A stretch of DNA of 64,000 nt from Flavobacteriales bacterium (lineage in GTDB: Bacteria > Bacteroidota > Bacteroidia > Flavobacteriales_F > PHOS-HE28), in the NCBI GenBank assembly GCA_016703005.1, contig JADJCX010000015.1, positions 1-64,000 of the forward strand, in the 5' to 3' direction. The translations under genes and the position numbers were made by a program. Positions 47,701 to 55,556 of the stretch are shown here, one piece after another; position 1 is the stretch's first letter; every line of letters begins with the position of its first letter. The notes beneath the pieces are model-generated. The model searched no databases and had not been told where the DNA came from. It worked only from the letters and a program-made list of their open reading frames with translations.

Positions 47701-50046
47701 GCAGGGCGTCAGCCCGATAACAACATAACGATACTGGCCCGCCACACTGGTGCCCGGTATGAACGTGCCGTTGCTCGCGCCTCCTCCGGGTGCTGTCCAT
47801 GTGCCGTTCCCGTTCGGGCTGTTGCCCAACACCGTAAGCAGGTTGAACGCACTACCGTTACTGCACACCGTGATCGTGCCATCCGTGCCGGCACGCGCTG
47901 CAGGATTCTCCGTTACCGTTACTGTTGATTGGGCATTGGCACACGGGCTCGCACCGGTCAACGTGTATGTGTACACACCGGCAGGGTGGTTCACGTTGGC
48001 CGGGTCGTAGGAACCGGAAGGATGGCTCGTTCCGTTGGGCCGTGTCCATGTTCCACCAGCATCAGCGCCAGACAGGAATTGCAGCAAGGGCGTATTGAGG
48101 CCATCGCTGCAAATAGTGAGCGTACCGCTGGTGCCGGGATCCGGTGCCTGAGTTACCGTAACCGTAACCGTTGCGGTGGCCGGTACACACGGCGCGACAC
48201 CCGGTACCGTGTATGTGTAAATGCCCGGCGGATCACTGCTCGGGTCGAAACTGTTACCGTGCGGAACGTTACCAGGTGCCGCCCATGTGCCGTTGTTGTC
48301 AGGTGTCCCGGTCAGCTCGGCGATCAGGCCGAAAGCCGCATCGTTGCTGCATACAAGAACACTCGCATTGCCGCCCGCATCAGGGGCTGTACTCACACTG
48401 ACAGTAACCGTTGCTGATGCCGCTGCGCATGGTGCGAGGCCCGTTCTGGTGTACGTGTACACACCCGGCAGCATGGTGGCCGGGTTGAAGTTGCCAGTGG
48501 TCGGGCTCGGGCCAGCCCAGGTACCGCCGGCATCCGGCGTACCGGTCAACGTGTTGAACAAACTGAATATGGGATCGTTGCTGCACTTGCTGATGCTCGC
48601 ATTCCCGCCAGCGTCCGGCGCATTGTTCACGGTAACCGTTACAGTAGCGACGTCAGCCGCACACGGACTTTGGCCGGGCACGGTGTACGTGTAAACGCCG
48701 GCTTGATGCACCCCCGGTGTGAATGTTCCACCGAAAGCACCACCGGGACCGGACCATGTGCCATTGTTGTCGGGGGTTCCACCCAATTCGCCGAGCAGCG
48801 TGAACGAGGCATCGGTACTGCAAACCGTGATGCTCCCATTGCTACCGGCATCGGGGGCGTCGATCACGGCGATCGTCAGTACCGCAGTAGCATCGGCACA
48901 TGGTCCGGTGCCTAGCACCGTGTAGGTCCAATCGCCGGGCTGGTCCGTACCCGGGTTGAAGATGTTGTTCGGGTGAACGGTGCTGTTGGGCCGTGTCCAC
49001 ACACCGCCCGCTTGCGGATTGCCACTCAATTGCAAGAGCATATTGAAGTTGGCCGCATCGCTGCACACCGTTTCCGTCGCGTTCGAGCCGGCGTTGGGAG
49101 CAGCCGTTTCCGTTACGGTAACAGTAGCGGTCGCGTTGCTGCATGGAGGCTGAGCAGTTACCGTGTATGTGTAGATCCCGGCCACGCTGGTGCCTGGGGT
49201 GTAGGTGCCCGGAACAGGCACTCCACCCGGACCGGTCCATGCCCCGGTGTTATCCGGTGTGCCGCCCAATTGACCGAACAGGCTGAAGGGTAACTCGTTG
49301 CTGCAGATGCTGATACTTCCATTCGTGCCCGCATCCACTGCCGTATTCTCTATCACCGTAACCGTTGCTGTGGCATTGCTGCAGGCGCTTCCACCGCTGA
49401 CCGTGTAGGTATAGACCCCGCCAACATCCACCAACGGGTTGTAAGTAGCGCTATGCGCGAGGCTTCCGGGGTCGGCCCATGTTCCACCAGCGTCGGGAGT
49501 GCCGCCCAAGAAATTGAAGAGGTTGAACGAGGCTCCATCGCTGCAAACGGAGTTCGAGCCGTTCAATCCAGCATCGGGAGCCGTGTTGATCGTAGCGTTC
49601 CAACCCGCCCCCGTGAGCAGTAGATCGCTTGTCCAATGAAAGGTGAGGCAGCCGCTGGGGTTCGTGGCGGTGAAGGTTTGGCCGCTCAATGACACCAGAC
49701 CAGACCCGATCGCAAGCGTCGGTGCAGCCGTCGTGGTCCCATCATGGATCTCCAACTGATCGAAAGCGCCCAGCAATTGCACGCTCCAACTCACGAAAGT
49801 GACCGAAGTGGGCAGCCCGCTGTTCGCGCCGCCACTGGGGCACAGCGTAAGGGTGAAATCCTCGCTACTGCCGTAATCGCCGCCTGCACCACCACTATCG
49901 TACAGGTTGCCGGTGCAGCTGTTCACCGTGGGTCCATCGCTGATCAGAAAGCTCTGCGCTTGGGCACCACCCACCACCAAAGCCAGCAAAAGGGCTGCTG
50001 CCAGCCCTTTGCTTCTGATCCTCGAATGTGCTGTACCGTTGGTCAC
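41791..50046 (-). CDS. Giant repeat adhesin with CUB-like N-terminus and CHU_C C-terminus
   Basis: From the GTG at 50046 the protein has 2,751 residues. Order: signal peptide (RIRSKGLAAALLLALVVGGA, cut before QSF); a CUB-like domain (residues ~40-150: NLYDSGGAGGDYGSSEDFT, FDQLEIHDGTTT); 30 tandem ~80-residue beta-sandwich-like repeats (~155-2570); a linker with Cys; and a CHU_C domain (PESFSPNGDDTNEQF ... LPAGTYYYVLEL), the type B T9SS export signal. The open frame extends upstream to ATGs at 50151 and 50145, but those would place the signal peptide about 50 residues in. GTG is therefore preferred, with a TACCTTG element 34 bp before it. No frame break is seen in 8.2 kb. Confidence 0.9.
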   Translation of the reverse strand: MTNGTAHSRIRSKGLAAALLLALVVGGAQAQSFLISDGPTVNSCTGNLYDSGGAGGDYGSSEDFTLTLCPSGGANSGLPTSVTFVSWSVQLLGAFDQLEIHDGTTTAAPTLAIGSGLVSLSGQTFTATNPSGCLTFHWTSDLLLTGAGWNATINTAPDAGLNGSNSVCSDGASFNLFNFLGGTPDAGGTWADPGSLAHSATYNPLVDVGGVYTYTVSGGSACSNATATVTVIENTAVDAGTNGSISICSNELPFSLFGQLGGTPDNTGAWTGPGGVPVPGTYTPGTSVAGIYTYTVTAQPPCSNATATVTVTETAAPNAGSNATETVCSDAANFNMLLQLSGNPQAGGVWTRPNSTVHPNNIFNPGTDQPGDWTYTVLGTGPCADATAVLTIAVIDAPDAGSNGSITVCSTDASFTLLGELGGTPDNNGTWSGPGGAFGGTFTPGVHQAGVYTYTVPGQSPCAADVATVTVTVNNAPDAGGNASISKCSNDPIFSLFNTLTGTPDAGGTWAGPSPTTGNFNPATMLPGVYTYTRTGLAPCAAASATVTVSVSTAPDAGGNASVLVCSNDAAFGLIAELTGTPDNNGTWAAPGNVPHGNSFDPSSDPPGIYTYTVPGVAPCVPATATVTVTVTQAPDPGTSGTLTICSDGLNTPLLQFLSGADAGGTWTRPNGTSHPSGSYDPANVNHPAGVYTYTLTGASPCANAQSTVTVTENPAARAGTDGTITVCSNGSAFNLLTVLGNSPNGNGTWTAPGGGASNGTFIPGTSVAGQYRYVVIGLTPCINDTAFATVNVVAPPDPGTNGAVTVCSNGASFPLFGYLGGAPQNGGTWRNPLNQVVAGGNYVPGTSIPGIYTYTVTGSAPCANESAVVTVTQVNAPDAGGDDTRTVCSNMQPVNLFLELNGNPQSGGTWSGPGGAHSGTFIPGTDAAGVYTYTVAGTLPCSNDQATVTMVVNPAPNAGGNGAITVCEDVVLVDLFTALVGPYDAGGTWDDQDNTGQLNGSILNTGALNPGTYDFEYEVNGIGMCPDDHAHVDVTVVQQLDAGTNGADNACDTETNVDLFDALGGNPQSGGTWVQLSGIPAITGGFFNATVNGSGTYQFRYRLSGTATCDPDSATVTVNVVGGPNAGSNGVLNICSNGAAVPLITLLGNNPDAGGQWSGPGGNMNGVYDPVANAPGTYTYTVNGTPPCQADQSTVQVTETTAPNAGGSDVITVCSNAASFSMRDELNGTPATNGTWVGPGGTGVGNTFVPGVSPQGLYTYTVPGTAPCGSASSTLTISVSLAPFAGNDATYTTCSSAGQFVMVNQLGGSPQLGGTWTGPGGAINGIYDPAVNDPGIYIYSVPGLPPCSSDEATLEIFENDEADAGNSSAINVCSNGGSVILFNQLGGTPDLNGVWTDPNNQSFGGTFVPSQHIEGTYTYTVPGQFPCVSDQSTVDVVVNEAPDAGTSNSVVICSNQASFLLVDLLDDPQLGTWTNPNNQSFNGLFIPGTSLAGTYTYTVAGTGSCPPATSTVTVNVNVAPNAGQDGTLTVCSTGNSVNMLSVLVGEQTGGTWTRPGGLPHSGILLPGTNPSGVYTYTVAGQSPCNSDQSTVSVTINTAANAGISNDTTVCDNGDPFVLIDLLNGTPANGGTWYDPSNDVNPGIYIPGPVAEPGVYVYTVNGIAPCPTASSTITVIQNDAPNAGGDNTVTICSDQPAFQLLTQLSGGPDNNGQWSDPGSDPFGGLFIPGSSDPGTYTYFIDGAAPCPDDQSTVTILQNTAPDAGISTAVLVCSDEPAFLLIDRLAGSPMGGGTWSGGTNGLFIPGTSAAGTYTYTVTGAFPCGVAQASVQVTVIPAANAGANGNVTACVDDPGIDLFAELDGSPQLGGSWADDDNTGQLNNGSFDASGIAPGFYDFTYTVEGAGPCADDVATVTVEIVNALNAGNNTQVEVCDSETSVDLFGLMSGNAQAGGTWVDLDNSGALINGVFNAAQAGQGVWDFRYVLGASSQCDPDSAELTVTVLDGPNAGNDDAVQLCSTGANYDLNQGLGPGADGNGQWFTPTWLQHSSLLDPSVDPPGEWYYIAPAVGSCVADTSTTTVGISVAPVAGTSASITICNDTVPFSLNGVLQGEDAGGSWTFSGVGHSNVYNPAIDGTGTYIYQVNGQIPCAAAISTVSVTENNAPNAGNNTSLNWCSNDPGFSLISQLPGNPDPGGIWLSPGGGAHGPVFNPAADISGTYTYVVSGSAPCVNDTATLFIQNTQAPNAGDDANVNACLSEICVDLLDALGGTPDANGTWTDLDATGAVSGNCFNATLVTVGSYDFRYVVPTAGICDPDTNYVTVNVVIGADPGIGDTLLVCGGNVAFDLFPTLGGTPQTGGTWTDLMGTGTLTGSTVDVSGLPQGGPYAFSYTVTSLDCGDVSTVVLIQPTPYPDPGGDSSIVVCSTGTAFALAEQLAGTPENGGVWTAPGGGSSNGNFIPGVDAPGAYTYLVAGTAPCSDSSATVLVVVNQPPDAGINGLLITCDSTTALDLFTGLNGTPQPGGTWADDDNTGGLTGGLFDATGSAPGDYDFTYTVAAEGCAEDDALVKVTVVGSVDVIAVQTTCNEQDRTYAVRFTIQNGDPGSYIVTGITGTLSSSAPFTFESDPLFDSQAYSITIDDQYGCGAVTITGVSPCGFEEEVFVPESFSPNGDDTNEQFIIPGIEGYPGNSIIIFNRWGNEVYKSSGYDNSSIVWDGTSNTALIPGQLPAGTYYYVLELTSGSEAIRGYVYLNR
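42330..49584 (-). repeat. 30 tandem ~242-bp repeats in the giant adhesin, of two classes
   Basis: Each unit follows (A)pdAG.n....vCs....f.L...L.g.p..gGtW..Pgg....g.f.PgT...G.YtYtv.G..pC....atVtV, with one Cys near the start and one near the end. Units 11, 12, 22, 23, 27, 28 and 30 form a second class with WxDxDnTG.l.Gs.fd...l.PG.YDF.Y.V. The two-Cys pattern suggests one disulfide per domain. Confidence 0.8.
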
Positions 50047-50249
50047 TCCGCTTGAAACTACCCCCGTGAAAAGGACGCGCAAGGTAATCCAATGCCCTGC
50101 TTGGGCGTGCTGGACGCGGTGTTTCACCTCCTGCTCTTCGGCCATGACCATGGTTCTTATCGACTTGTCGTGCCAACTATCCGACGAATACACCACCGGA
50201 AGCGGACTTCCGACGCACGTAGAGCCAAGAAGTTGCTCGCTGAATGCGC

Positions 50250-51470
50250 CTACAGCGTGAAGAAGCCCCAAACCACGCCACCGATCAGCAGCAGGATGAA
50301 TGCGGCCAGGTACGGCACGCTCATAAGCAGGAAACGCAGCCCAGTGGAAAGCCAACCCTTGCCGTAGACCCGTTTCAAACAAAGCAGCAGATAGACCATG
50401 CAGCACAGCGTGATCAACAAGCCCATCCAAGATGGCCATTCACTTGGTACGAGCAAGGCCAAAAGCAGCACCACGATGAAGAAGAGGAAGTAGATGGTGT
50501 GGATGTGCACGGAGAAGATCAAGTGCTCCCAGTAGTATCTCTTCCGGAAGAAGATCCAAAGGAGGAGTACCGCAGTGAACGGCATGAGGATGAACATGAC
50601 CACCGATATGGCCTTGATGACCGCATGGCCAACCTTCTTCTTCCCCTCGGAGGTGGTCAGGTCCACCCTGCCAAGCGAACGGATGGCTCGGCGTTCGATC
50701 CAAGAAACCGAATCGCGTTGCGAACCGAGCAGGGAGTCCACTTCGGCATCGGTCATGTTCCCCCGGCGGAAGAGGATCTCGTCCTTCCGTGACGTGAAAG
50801 AGGTGGGCAGGCCGTTCATGAAAACGCTATAGCCCACGTTCAGGCTGTCCGCTTCGGGGAGCAGCGAAAGTGCGCCGCGCACCGCTGCCCGGGTTCCCGT
50901 CAGCGTGTCAGGGTGCGGGGCGAGGAGGGAGTCGAGGGCGAAGTCGCTGACCGACCGAAGACGCGCTGCCGTGGGCTGGTAGAACGGCGCGTCTATGGGA
51001 ATTTCGATGTCCACGTCGTCCATTTCCAATTCATCCCACCTCAATGCGACTTCGGCGCTGTCCGAAAGAATGCTGCGCAACGACGCGATGCGGCGCCCGG
51101 TATCCACTTCGGTGCTGGTGGGGAGGATGTTGCCGCGGTCGGCCGCACGGTCCAACCATAGCGTCAGCAATGCGAAGAAGAGGACGCTGGTGAAGATGTA
51201 GAACCGTGCAGGGTGCACGTACCGCGCGCGCTTGCCCTCCACATAGTCCTTCGTCAGCTGCCCGGGCTTGGTGAAGATCACCTTCAGCGTGTTCCAGAGC
51301 TTGGTGTCGAAGTGCGTGAGGTTCTCAACGAACTCGTACAGGAAGGTCTTGAAGGGAACGCGGAGGTCGTGGTTCTCTTGGCCGCAGTGCGGGCAGAACT
51401 CGAATTCGGTGCGCAGTTCCGTTCCGCAGTTCAGGCAAACGGGGCGCTTCTTGCGGTGCCGATGGGCCAT
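50250..51470 (-). CDS. DUF3667 zinc-ribbon membrane protein
   Basis: The 406-residue protein starts with a zinc ribbon (PVCLNCGTEL ... EFCPHCGQEN), then the DUF3667 signature FKTFLYEFVENLTHFDTKLWNTLKVI and FTKPGQLTKDYVEGKRARYVHPARFYIF. A membrane helix follows, then a long soluble part (residues ~105-280) and four C-terminal helices. The family is common in Bacteroidota, sits in the inner membrane and has no proven function. A TACTTTCG element ends only 5 bp before the ATG at 51470, so the mRNA could be leaderless. Its 3' end is about 200 bp upstream of the giant adhesin start, on the same strand. Confidence 0.88.
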   Translation of the reverse strand: MAHRHRKKRPVCLNCGTELRTEFEFCPHCGQENHDLRVPFKTFLYEFVENLTHFDTKLWNTLKVIFTKPGQLTKDYVEGKRARYVHPARFYIFTSVLFFALLTLWLDRAADRGNILPTSTEVDTGRRIASLRSILSDSAEVALRWDELEMDDVDIEIPIDAPFYQPTAARLRSVSDFALDSLLAPHPDTLTGTRAAVRGALSLLPEADSLNVGYSVFMNGLPTSFTSRKDEILFRRGNMTDAEVDSLLGSQRDSVSWIERRAIRSLGRVDLTTSEGKKKVGHAVIKAISVVMFILMPFTAVLLLWIFFRKRYYWEHLIFSVHIHTIYFLFFIVVLLLALLVPSEWPSWMGLLITLCCMVYLLLCLKRVYGKGWLSTGLRFLLMSVPYLAAFILLLIGGVVWGFFTL

Positions 51471-51474
51471 GCGC

Positions 51475-51482
51475 CGAAAGTA
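51475..51482 (-). promoter_or_regulatory. Candidate -7 element abutting the DUF3667 ATG
   Basis: TACTTTCG on the minus strand ends 4 bp before the ATG at 51470; its usual start point would fall on the start codon. Confidence 0.35.
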
Positions 51483-51491
51483 CCGGACGCC

Positions 51492-53018
51492 TCAACGTCC
51501 GATCCACCACGCGCGCAGTCGACGTTGCGCTTTGGTGGGTTTGGGAAGGACCACCGCCTTGCCATTCGCGTCCAACGCAATACCGACTTTCCCCAGCCAA
51601 TCCTGCACGGGAAGTGCGCTGGGCTCGTTCAGATGGCGCTGAAGGAAAGCGCCGATGTCCGGCCCGGTGAGCCGCTCGACCCCGGTGAACAGCGCCTCGT
51701 CCTTGAACGGTCGGCCCACCCCGTACTCGCGTTGCAGGTCGCGCACCAGTTCCTGCACGCCGTAGGCTCCGCTGGAGCGTTCGCGCAGTGCGATGTCCAA
51801 TCCCATACAGAAGAGCGTGCCCTTGAGATAGAAGTTGTAGTACTGGTCCTGGCGTTCCATCGCCTGCTGGCTCAATGCGGTCAAGGCAATGTCATCCGGG
51901 AAATTCCGCATCATGCGCACCTTCTCGTTGAGCACAATGAGGAACTCGTCCATGCTCTGGCGGCCTTGCTTGATGGGCATGTGGATGGCGAAGTATTCGG
52001 TCATGCCTTCATAGAGCCAGAGGTGGCGGCTCATGCGCGGCGCGCGGAAGTCATAGTGTTCGATCTCCTCGCTGTGAACGCTTAGTGGCAGGATGGTATG
52101 GAAGAACTCGTGGCTGGCGACGCCATAGACGTTGCGCGCGATGGCTTCAGGGTCCAAAGGCATGCAGAGCAGGATCAGCGTGGAGGCGGAATGCTCCAGA
52201 CCATCGGCCATGCTGCTGCCTTCGCGGTCGCTGGGATGGTGGTAGATGAGGAACGTGTACTTCTTCACCGGCAATACCCCACCGAGGTATGCGCGTTGGT
52301 CGGCAAGCAGCGGACGGATGTACTTGGCAACGTCCTGCGCGATGGCCTGCCCGGTAGTGCTGTGACACGCCACGAGCACATCAATGTCCGGCAGGCGGAT
52401 GTGCGCCGTGTCCGGTGGTGCGATCATCACCGGGTTATCGACCAGATGGCGATAATTGGCGGCTTGGAAGGTGATCTCGTCCGGGCTCTCCTCTGTGCGC
52501 GTCAGGCTCGTTGCGGCATAGAGGTTTGCGGGCTTCTTCAGGTGGATGGTGTAAGGCAGTTGCTCGTGCCCTTCGAAGTATCCAAAGACGGTGTTGTGGT
52601 TCAACACCACCGCATCGCTCTTCACCGTGCCTTCGGAGGAGCGGTAGTTGCCCCTCGTGAAGCGGATGTCGAATTCCTCCCAGCCATCGTCAACGGAGTA
52701 GGTGATGCGATGCAGGCCTTGCGGTTCCGGTATTCGCCAGCGCCCCACTTCCATGCGTTCAATGGGTAGTGGGTTGCCGTCGCCGTCGAAGGCCTCCATG
52801 GTTCCAGCCAGTCGGCCATGGTCCATCGCGCCGTAGATGCCGGGCACGATGCGAGGCAGTGCGAAGACAAGCGGCCCGCTGCCGAATGACGGCACGACCA
52901 GTTCCACCTTCAAGCGGTCGTTGGCTTGGTCACGTAGGTCGATGGTGGCGCTAATGCCCTGTTGGGCAAGCACAGGAAAGCCGACTGTTGCGGCAAGTGC
53001 AAGCAGGATGGTGCGCAT
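51492..53018 (-). CDS. M61-family metallopeptidase, short form
   Basis: The 508-residue exported protein (MRTILLALAATVGFPVLA, cut before QQ) has the M61 N-terminal beta domain, a zinc-binding HEFFH motif in GVASHEFFHTILPLS, and the downstream Glu ligand in LYEGMTEYFA. M61 enzymes are aminopeptidases, sometimes with glycyl specificity, acting outside the inner membrane. Typical members have about 600 residues with a C-terminal PDZ domain; here the protein stops soon after the catalytic domain with a basic tail (KAQRRLRAWW), so the PDZ part is missing or strongly reduced. The ATG at 53018 starts the signal peptide. The gene follows glyS by 58 bp. Confidence 0.85.
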   Translation of the reverse strand: MRTILLALAATVGFPVLAQQGISATIDLRDQANDRLKVELVVPSFGSGPLVFALPRIVPGIYGAMDHGRLAGTMEAFDGDGNPLPIERMEVGRWRIPEPQGLHRITYSVDDGWEEFDIRFTRGNYRSSEGTVKSDAVVLNHNTVFGYFEGHEQLPYTIHLKKPANLYAATSLTRTEESPDEITFQAANYRHLVDNPVMIAPPDTAHIRLPDIDVLVACHSTTGQAIAQDVAKYIRPLLADQRAYLGGVLPVKKYTFLIYHHPSDREGSSMADGLEHSASTLILLCMPLDPEAIARNVYGVASHEFFHTILPLSVHSEEIEHYDFRAPRMSRHLWLYEGMTEYFAIHMPIKQGRQSMDEFLIVLNEKVRMMRNFPDDIALTALSQQAMERQDQYYNFYLKGTLFCMGLDIALRERSSGAYGVQELVRDLQREYGVGRPFKDEALFTGVERLTGPDIGAFLQRHLNEPSALPVQDWLGKVGIALDANGKAVVLPKPTKAQRRLRAWWIGR

Positions 53019-53076
53019 GGTGATCAATACGGAGATCGGTCGTGGGAGCGCCTCTGGGTCGGAATTTACTGGTCGC

Positions 53077-54614
53077 CTAGAGCTCCTTCAACAACTTCCG
53101 CAAGTCCACCTTCTCGCTTACGATGCGATCGAGGTCAGCGATCGCCACGCGTTCCTGTTGCATGGTGTCCCGGTCGCGGATCGTCACCGTGTCGTTGGTC
53201 ATGGTGTCGTGGTCCACGGTGATGCAGTACGGCGTGCCAATGGCATCCTGTCGGCGATAGCGCTTGCCGATACTGTCCTTCTCGTCGTACTGGCAATTGT
53301 GCGAGAGCTTCAGCCCGTCGATGATGGCGCGTGCTTTCTCCGGCAATCCATCCTTCTTCAAGCGGCATCACCGCGACTTTCACAGGAGCTGGAGCAGGAA
53401 TGCGCAGCACCACGCGGTCCTCACCGTTCGCGAGCTTTCTCTTCTTCGTACGCCGCGCTCAACACGGCAAGGAACATGCGGTCCAGGCCCATGCTCGTCT
53501 CCACCACGTACGGCACGTAGCTCTCGTTCGTCTCGGGATCGAAGTACTGCAGCTTGCGACCGCTGTGTTTCTCGTGACTGCTCAGGTCGAAGTCGGTGCG
53601 CGAGTGGATGCCTTCCAGTTCCTTGAAGCCGAAGGAGAATTTGAACTCGATGTCACATGCGGCGTTGGCGTAGTGCGCCAGCTTGATGTGGTCGTGGAAG
53701 CGGTAGTTCTCGGCGGGCATGCCCAGCGCGCGGTGCCAGGCGATGCGCTTGTCCTTCCAGGTGGTGTACCACTCCATCTCCGTGCCGGGCTTCACGAAGA
53801 ACTGCATCTCCATCTGCTCGAACTCCCGCATGCGGAAGATGAACTGCCGCGCGACGATCTCGTTGCGGAACGCCTTGCCGGTTTGCGCGATGCCGAAGGG
53901 GATCTTCATGCGTGCGCTCTTCTGCACGTTGAGGAAGTTGACGAAGATGCCCTGTGCTGTTTCAGGACGCAAGTAGATCGTGCTGCTCTCGCCGCTAACG
54001 CTGCCCAGCTCCGTGGCGAACATCAGGTTGAACTGCCGCACTTCCGTCCAGTTGGCCGTGCCGCTCACCGGGCACTTGATCTCCTCGTCGATAATGAGTT
54101 GGCGCACAGCTTCGAGGTCGTTCGCCTCCAGCGCGGTCTTCATCCTTCCTTCCACCGCGTTGATCCGCTCCTGCGCGCGCATCACATTAGGGTTGGTCGC
54201 GCGGAACTGTTCTTCGTTGAACGCATCGCCGAACTGCTTCTTCCCCTTCTCCACCTCCTTCTCGATCTTGTCCGCGTACTTGGCCATGTGCTCTTCGAGA
54301 AGCACATCGGCACGGTACCGTTTCTTGCTGTCCTTGTTGTCGATCAACGGATCATTGAAGGCGTCAACGTGGCCGCTCGCCTTCCACACGGTGGGGTGCA
54401 TGAAGATCGCCGCGTCCAACCCCACGATGTTCTCGTTGAGCTTGGTCATGGCGGCCCACCAGTATTGGCGGATGTTGTTCTTCAGCTCGGCCCCGTACGG
54501 GCCGTAATCGTAGGTGGCGCTCAGGCCATCGTAGATCTCGCTGCTGGGGAACACGAAGCCATACTCTTTCGCATGGCCAATGAGGGTCTTAAGGCGGTCT
54601 TCGTTGCTGCTCAT
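53077..54614 (-). CDS. glyS: Glycyl-tRNA synthetase, alpha2 type (two frame breaks near the 3' end)
   Basis: This class II synthetase charges tRNA-Gly. The N-terminus MSSNEDRLKTLIGHAKEYGF, then SSEIYDGLSATYDYGPYGAE (motif 1 region), FRNEIVARQFIFRMREFEQMEMQFF (motif 2) and MGLDRMFLAVLSAAYEEEK (motif 3) are in one frame to about 53421. The anticodon-binding domain continues in a second frame (DRVVLRIPAPAPVKVAVMPL) and, after about 53363, in a third (KKDGLPEKARAIIDGL ... DSIGKRYRRQDAIGTP). Restored length is about 511 residues, normal for the eukaryote/Bacteroidota-type enzyme. It is essential and apparently the only glyS here, so both breaks are best read as assembly errors. Confidence 0.93.
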
Positions 54615-55022
54615 GTGTGTTCGCTGCCGTCCTGGAAATCTTCGACGGTGCGGGGCGCAAAGATGGCAGCCAGCTGTTAGCCAGGGCCGCTCACCGAATG
54701 GATGGGCCCGAGGCCAGGGGCGCGGCATTCGGGGTCATTTGAGGCACCGGGAGCATACGGTGTTTTCAGACAGTCCTGAGCACTTTGGGCAGCAGATGAA
54801 CTGGAGGTGGACTGGCCGCGCCATGCGAGTACCAGCTCCGCCAGTCGGGTAGTGATGAGGTGATGCGCGTGAAGATCCTTCAGGCGGACAGTAGTGGCTA
54901 CGATTGTGCATTCATGGCCACAGATGCGGACCGACTGGTGTTCACGTGGGCGGGAGGCGCGGGGCACCGCGTTCTTTCTGTATTCGTTTTAGTGGCTGCT
55001 GCATGCGCGTGAGCCTGCGACG
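54615..55022. other. 408-bp region between glyS and the redoxin gene
   Basis: No convincing gene is seen; the possible 96-residue minus-strand reading (54677-54967) has shuffled composition. A lipoprotein-like stretch (RVLSVFVLVAAACA) ends at a TGA at about 55009-55011, just before the redoxin gene, and may be its true N-terminus cut off by an indel. The divergent promoters of glyS and the redoxin gene should lie here. A CATCTTTG near 54658 resembles a -7 element for glyS. Confidence 0.45.
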
Positions 55023-55556
55023 ATGGAGATGTCTGTACTCAAGGCCAGCAGTTTCACCGGAGCAGATGGTGCCGTTGTACAACTAAGCGAGGTACTTGGC
55101 TCAACCGCCACCCTCTTCCTCACCCTCGACCCAGAATGCCCGATGACCTTAGGCTACGCGCCGATGTTCGATAGCCTTCAATATGCTTTGCCTGAAGGCG
55201 TGCGCATGGTGGGCTTCTACCCTGCCCCGTTCATCGTCGCGGATAGCGCGAACCTCTTCGCGCAGCAGCATGGATTCACGTTCGCGCAACTCATGGATCC
55301 CGATTGCCGATTGGCGAACGCGTTGCGCGCTCGTGTTACGCCCGAAGCTTTTCTCGTCGGTGCCGATGGCGCGGTTTTGTACCGTGGCGCAATCGACGAC
55401 AGCGCGGTGCGGGAAGGGCGTAAGCGAGTTGCTATCAAGCACTATCTCATGGATGCTTTGCGCGCGGTCAGCGCGGGCTCCGTAGTTGCCCTGAAGACAG
55501 TTCCTGCCCTCGGGTGCATTGTTGAATGCGACGGGACCGAAGAACAAGAGCGATGA
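55023..55556 (+). CDS. Redoxin-like (thioredoxin-fold) protein
   Basis: The 177-residue protein has a thioredoxin-fold core: LGSTATLFLTLDPECPMTLGYAPMFDSL, where the active site is reduced to a single Cys (ECPMT, as in peroxiredoxin-like redoxins), then the cis-Pro segment RVTPEAFLVGADGAVLYRGAIDD. A C-terminal GCIVEC pair is conserved in redoxins that neighbour copper monooxygenase-like proteins. It probably works in the periplasm on its partner, but as read it lacks a signal peptide; a lipobox-like sequence lies just upstream in another frame. Its stop overlaps the next ATG (ATGA, 55553-55556), so the two are translationally coupled. Confidence 0.75.
   Translation: MEMSVLKASSFTGADGAVVQLSEVLGSTATLFLTLDPECPMTLGYAPMFDSLQYALPEGVRMVGFYPAPFIVADSANLFAQQHGFTFAQLMDPDCRLANALRARVTPEAFLVGADGAVLYRGAIDDSAVREGRKRVAIKHYLMDALRAVSAGSVVALKTVPALGCIVECDGTEEQER

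Noticed and set aside
23416..49584. CRISPR-like regular spacing in the two repeat-rich genes
   Set aside because: The ~240-bp periodicity is in-frame protein domain repetition. There are no short identical direct repeats with unique spacers and no cas genes.
54677..54967. 96-residue minus-strand frame between glyS and the redoxin gene
   Set aside because: No start context, low-complexity Ser/Pro/Arg composition and no hydrophobic or domain pattern.
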